From Acidobacteriaceae bacterium (GTDB taxonomy: Bacteria; Acidobacteriota; Terriglobia; Bryobacterales; Bryobacteraceae), in NCBI GenBank assembly GCA_019245255.1, contig JAFARV010000415.1, forward strand, positions 1-9,185: DNA of 9,185 nt, in the 5' to 3' direction. Both the position numbers and the translations under genes were made by a program. How positions within the stretch are numbered: the first letter of the stretch is position 1; every line of letters begins with the position of its first letter. Shown here in pieces: positions 6,922-9,185 of this stretch. The notes beneath the pieces were generated by a model that saw nothing but the letters and a program-made list of their open reading frames with translations, had not been told where the DNA came from and did not search any database.

Positions 6922-8886
6922 ATGCAACAACTGACGTCGGCGGGCCTTGTCTTTGCGCCCGTGTCGTTTCGAGTCAGGCGGCTGATTGCCGTTTGGGTAG
7001 CACAGGTGTTTGTCTTCTTATGCGCTGCTCTTTTGGCATTCCTGCTGCGATTTGATTTCAGGCTGTCGAGTCGGGAATGGGAGCAAATTGCGATTGCGCT
7101 GCCAGTTCTGATTATAGGAAAGGGAGCTGCATTCAGGCTATTGAGTATCGATGATGGCTCTTGGAGATACGTGTCGATTTCGGATGCGGCGCGCATCTGC
7201 CTTGCAAACGTAATCGGTTCCTTTGTTTCAACAATTACGATTTTGATTTTGTTGCCGCATGGGTTCCCAAGGTCGATTTATATCCTTGATTTCTCGTTGT
7301 GTGTCCTTTTGAGTACGGGTATTCGCGTTCTAGTCCGGATGCGTGAAGATCGGAGAGATCGAGGTACTGACCAGCATGTTACCTGGAAGAGAATCCTGAT
7401 TTACGGGGCAGGCGAGGCCGGGCTGGTGACACTTCGCGAGATCAAATGTAACTCTAAGCTAACTTACAAAGTCTGCGGGTTCATCGATGATAATCCACAT
7501 AAAAAGGGATTGCTCCTCCAACAGTTACCAGTTCTGGGAACTGGAACGGATTTATCGACGATTACAAAGCGTCTGCAAATAGACGAGATCCTTATCGCTA
7601 TCCCGTCTGCCACAGGAGCGCAGATGGCGAGCATTCTCGCCCGGTGCCACAAGGCGCAAGTGCACTGTAAGACCGTTCCCGGACTTGCCGAAATCCTTAT
7701 CGGATCGGGTTTCGTGGACCACATTAGGGACGTGGCGGTAGAGGATTTACTAGGCCGCACGCCCGTGAGTCTTGAAGGAACGGAAATCCGTAAGAAGCTC
7801 GAAAACAGCACAGTGCTCGTGACCGGCGCCGCGGGTTCAATCGGGTCCGAACTGTGTAGGCAAATAGCGCGCTTCAATCCGGCCGCGCTCGTCGGATTCG
7901 ACATTTCGGAGACCGGACTCTTCGAAGTAGAGAATGAGATGCGTGAGCTGTTCCCGAATGTTCCCTTTCATTGCGAGATTGGAAGCATGCAGAGCGTACG
8001 GAGACTGTCGGAGATTTTCGATCGACATTTGCCATCCATCGTGTATCACGCGGCAGCGTACAAGCACGTTCCGATGATGGAGACACACGTCTTCGAAGCA
8101 ATTGAGAACAACATTTTCGGTACTTGGAATGTCGCCGCAATGGCAGCGCGGCACGGGGTGTCCACTTTCGTCTTGATTTCATCTGACAAGGCTGTACGTC
8201 CCACAAACATGATGGGAGCTAGTAAACACGTTGCGGAGTTAGTGATCAAAGCTCTTCAACAAAAGGAAGCAGGGAAATTCGTTGCCGTCCGGTTTGGCAA
8301 CGTTCTGGGTAGCAACGGAAGTGTGGTCCCGATCTTCAAGCGTCAGATCGCAGCCCGCAAACCGATTACCATCACTGACCCGGATATGAAGCGCTACTTC
8401 ATGACTATCCCAGAGGCGGTGCAGTTGGTCCTCCAGGCCTCCACAATGGGAAATGGCGGTGAAATCTTTGTATTGGACATGGGAAGTCCTGTTCGAATTT
8501 TGGATTTGGCCAAGAGCCTGATTCTTTTGTCAGGCCTTCGTCCAGAGATAGACATACCCATCCGTTTTACCGGGATTCGCCCGGGCGAGAAACTGTCTGA
8601 GGAGTTGTCAGCATACTACGAGAACATTCTTCCGACTTCACATGAAAAAATAAAAAGCTTCCGCGGGCCAGCGCCAGATTTTGAGGAAATGCTCCTCAGC
8701 TTGGAGCGCCTGCACGAGATCTGTGAAACACGGAACCTTGGCGAACTGATTGTTTGGCTGAAAGACATGGTCGAGGACTATAGTCCCAGCGCACAAATCC
8801 TGCGGAGAGTGACAGCTCAGTCGGAACCAGAACTCACCAGAACTTCAACAGCCGATTGCGCCATGGCGACGGCCGCCGGCAGATAG
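6922..8886 (+). CDS. Membrane-anchored nucleotide-sugar 4,6-dehydratase (PglF/WbpM/CapD type)
   Basis: A 654-residue protein with the full long architecture of the family. Four hydrophobic spans lie at about 21-43, 56-74, 92-112 and 118-138, with LLRFDF at 41-46 typical of the first loop. A first Rossmann domain has YGAGEAG at 161-167 and CGFIDDNPHKKG at 185-196. The catalytic SDR domain (PF02719) starts at about 297 with VLVTGAAGSIGSEL (TGxxGxxG, NAD(P) binding). SSDKAVRPTNMMGASK at 420-435 carries Ser421-Asp422-Lys423 and Lys435; Met431 replaces the usual SDR tyrosine, as known for PglF and WbpM. RFGNVLGSNGSVVP (457-470) and IRPGEKLSEEL (552-562) follow. The expected reaction is UDP-GlcNAc to UDP-4-keto-6-deoxy-GlcNAc at the cytoplasmic face, feeding the aminotransferase upstream. 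A dehydratase making a different C5 epimer is possible. Residues after about 630 form a Thr/Ser/Ala-rich tail that I do not recognise. Confidence 0.93.
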   Translation: MQQLTSAGLVFAPVSFRVRRLIAVWVAQVFVFLCAALLAFLLRFDFRLSSREWEQIAIALPVLIIGKGAAFRLLSIDDGSWRYVSISDAARICLANVIGSFVSTITILILLPHGFPRSIYILDFSLCVLLSTGIRVLVRMREDRRDRGTDQHVTWKRILIYGAGEAGLVTLREIKCNSKLTYKVCGFIDDNPHKKGLLLQQLPVLGTGTDLSTITKRLQIDEILIAIPSATGAQMASILARCHKAQVHCKTVPGLAEILIGSGFVDHIRDVAVEDLLGRTPVSLEGTEIRKKLENSTVLVTGAAGSIGSELCRQIARFNPAALVGFDISETGLFEVENEMRELFPNVPFHCEIGSMQSVRRLSEIFDRHLPSIVYHAAAYKHVPMMETHVFEAIENNIFGTWNVAAMAARHGVSTFVLISSDKAVRPTNMMGASKHVAELVIKALQQKEAGKFVAVRFGNVLGSNGSVVPIFKRQIAARKPITITDPDMKRYFMTIPEAVQLVLQASTMGNGGEIFVLDMGSPVRILDLAKSLILLSGLRPEIDIPIRFTGIRPGEKLSEELSAYYENILPTSHEKIKSFRGPAPDFEEMLLSLERLHEICETRNLGELIVWLKDMVEDYSPSAQILRRVTAQSEPELTRTSTADCAMATAAGR

Positions 8887-8894
8887 CTTACGGG

Positions 8895-9185
8895 TTACGG
8901 AATTGCGGGACTTTTCCTGAGTTGCTGCCCCTTGAGGCGATCCAATTCTTGGCCGAGATTTCGTCGAACGGCCTCCAGGACGTCGGGATCATGATTCCAA
9001 TGCATCCAATCAGTGCCGACACGTCCGGCGACTTCGTGCGCCCAGTCACCGCGCCCTAATTCCTGAAGCAATTGCATATACTCGTAGTCCTCAACTCCAT
9101 CGCGAATCCACTTCAGCCTCATCGAAGCAACTACACCTTCCTCACCCACCTGTTTGCCTGGATACACTAACATCCCTTCTCCGGG
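8895..9185 (-). CDS. C-terminal end of a GH123-like/DUF4091 protein, 5'-truncated by the window edge
   Basis: The - strand frame is open from the right edge to a TAA at 8897-8895, giving 96 residues. It begins PGEGMLVYPG, followed by SMRLKWIRDGVEDYEYMQLL at about 21-40. The GxGxLxYPG and RLxxIRDGxEDYEYxxLL pair is characteristic of the C-terminal part of the DUF4091 family, now described as glycoside hydrolase 123 catalytic-domain-like (PF13320). The residue encoded at the ATG 9173-9171 lies inside this motif, so it is not a start codon. The helical tail up to LDRLKGQQLRKSPAIP closes the domain. GH123 members studied so far are beta-N-acetylgalactosaminidases, but the catalytic residues lie outside this window, so activity is unknown. 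The gene converges on the dehydratase gene with 8 bp between stop codons, and no terminator fits between them. Confidence 0.75.
   Translation of the reverse strand, partial: PGEGMLVYPGKQVGEEGVVASMRLKWIRDGVEDYEYMQLLQELGRGDWAHEVAGRVGTDWMHWNHDPDVLEAVRRNLGQELDRLKGQQLRKSPAIP

Noticed and set aside
7464..7904. 146-codon open frame on the - strand inside the dehydratase gene
   Set aside because: It lies opposite well-conserved Rossmann-domain coding sequence and its product has no recognisable motif.
8856..9059. 67-codon + strand open frame across the end of the dehydratase gene
   Set aside because: It lies mostly opposite the - strand GH123-like coding sequence, which has clear family motifs; this frame has none.
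1..9185. CRISPR array, insertion sequence, tRNA/rRNA or long repeats
   Set aside because: Reading both strands, I saw no regularly spaced repeats, transposase motifs, terminal inverted repeats or RNA gene signatures. Short shared words such as AACTTCGGC (near 4311 and 4513) are too small to mean anything.

Overview
The window is most of a surface-polysaccharide (exopolysaccharide, capsule or O-antigen) biosynthesis locus. Eight genes lie head to tail on the + strand, followed by the 3' end of a convergent gene on the - strand. All genes fit known families. I saw no RNA gene, CRISPR array, insertion sequence or phage gene. The organism looks like a mid-GC Gram-negative soil-type bacterium. The locus type and the GH123/DUF4091-like fragment at the right edge would suit Acidobacteriota, but no marker gene is present and this is a guess.

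Left part (1-4298): a tightly packed run. In order it holds the C-terminal part of a Wzy/WaaL-type O-antigen polymerase or ligase, an ExoA-like family 2 glycosyltransferase with a C-terminal membrane region, a GT-B family 4 glycosyltransferase, a left-handed beta-helix (hexapeptide) acyltransferase, and a class I SAM-dependent methyltransferase. Gaps are 3-25 bp, with one 16-bp overlap, so these genes are probably co-transcribed.

Middle (4299-5720): a membrane acyltransferase of the OafA/acyltransferase 3 family sits between two looser spacers (146 bp and 79 bp). It could be a separately acquired decoration gene.

Right part (5721-8886): a DegT/DnrJ/EryC1/StrS aminotransferase is coupled to a long PglF/WbpM/CapD-type nucleotide-sugar 4,6-dehydratase. 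Known chemistry of these families predicts that the pair makes a UDP-4-amino-4,6-dideoxy-HexNAc sugar. The - strand gene fragment (8895-9185) converges on the dehydratase with only 8 bp between the stop codons and marks the right border of the + strand run.

Working model (inference): the dehydratase and aminotransferase make an amino-dideoxy sugar nucleotide. The GT2 and GT4 enzymes add sugars to a lipid-linked repeat unit. The hexapeptide acyltransferase, the methyltransferase and the acyltransferase 3 protein decorate it, and the Wzy/WaaL protein polymerises or ligates it in the periplasm. No priming transferase, flippase or chain-length regulator is seen, so the locus must extend to the left or use genes elsewhere. 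I found no convincing new system; the more interesting points are the locus border and the acyltransferase cassette.
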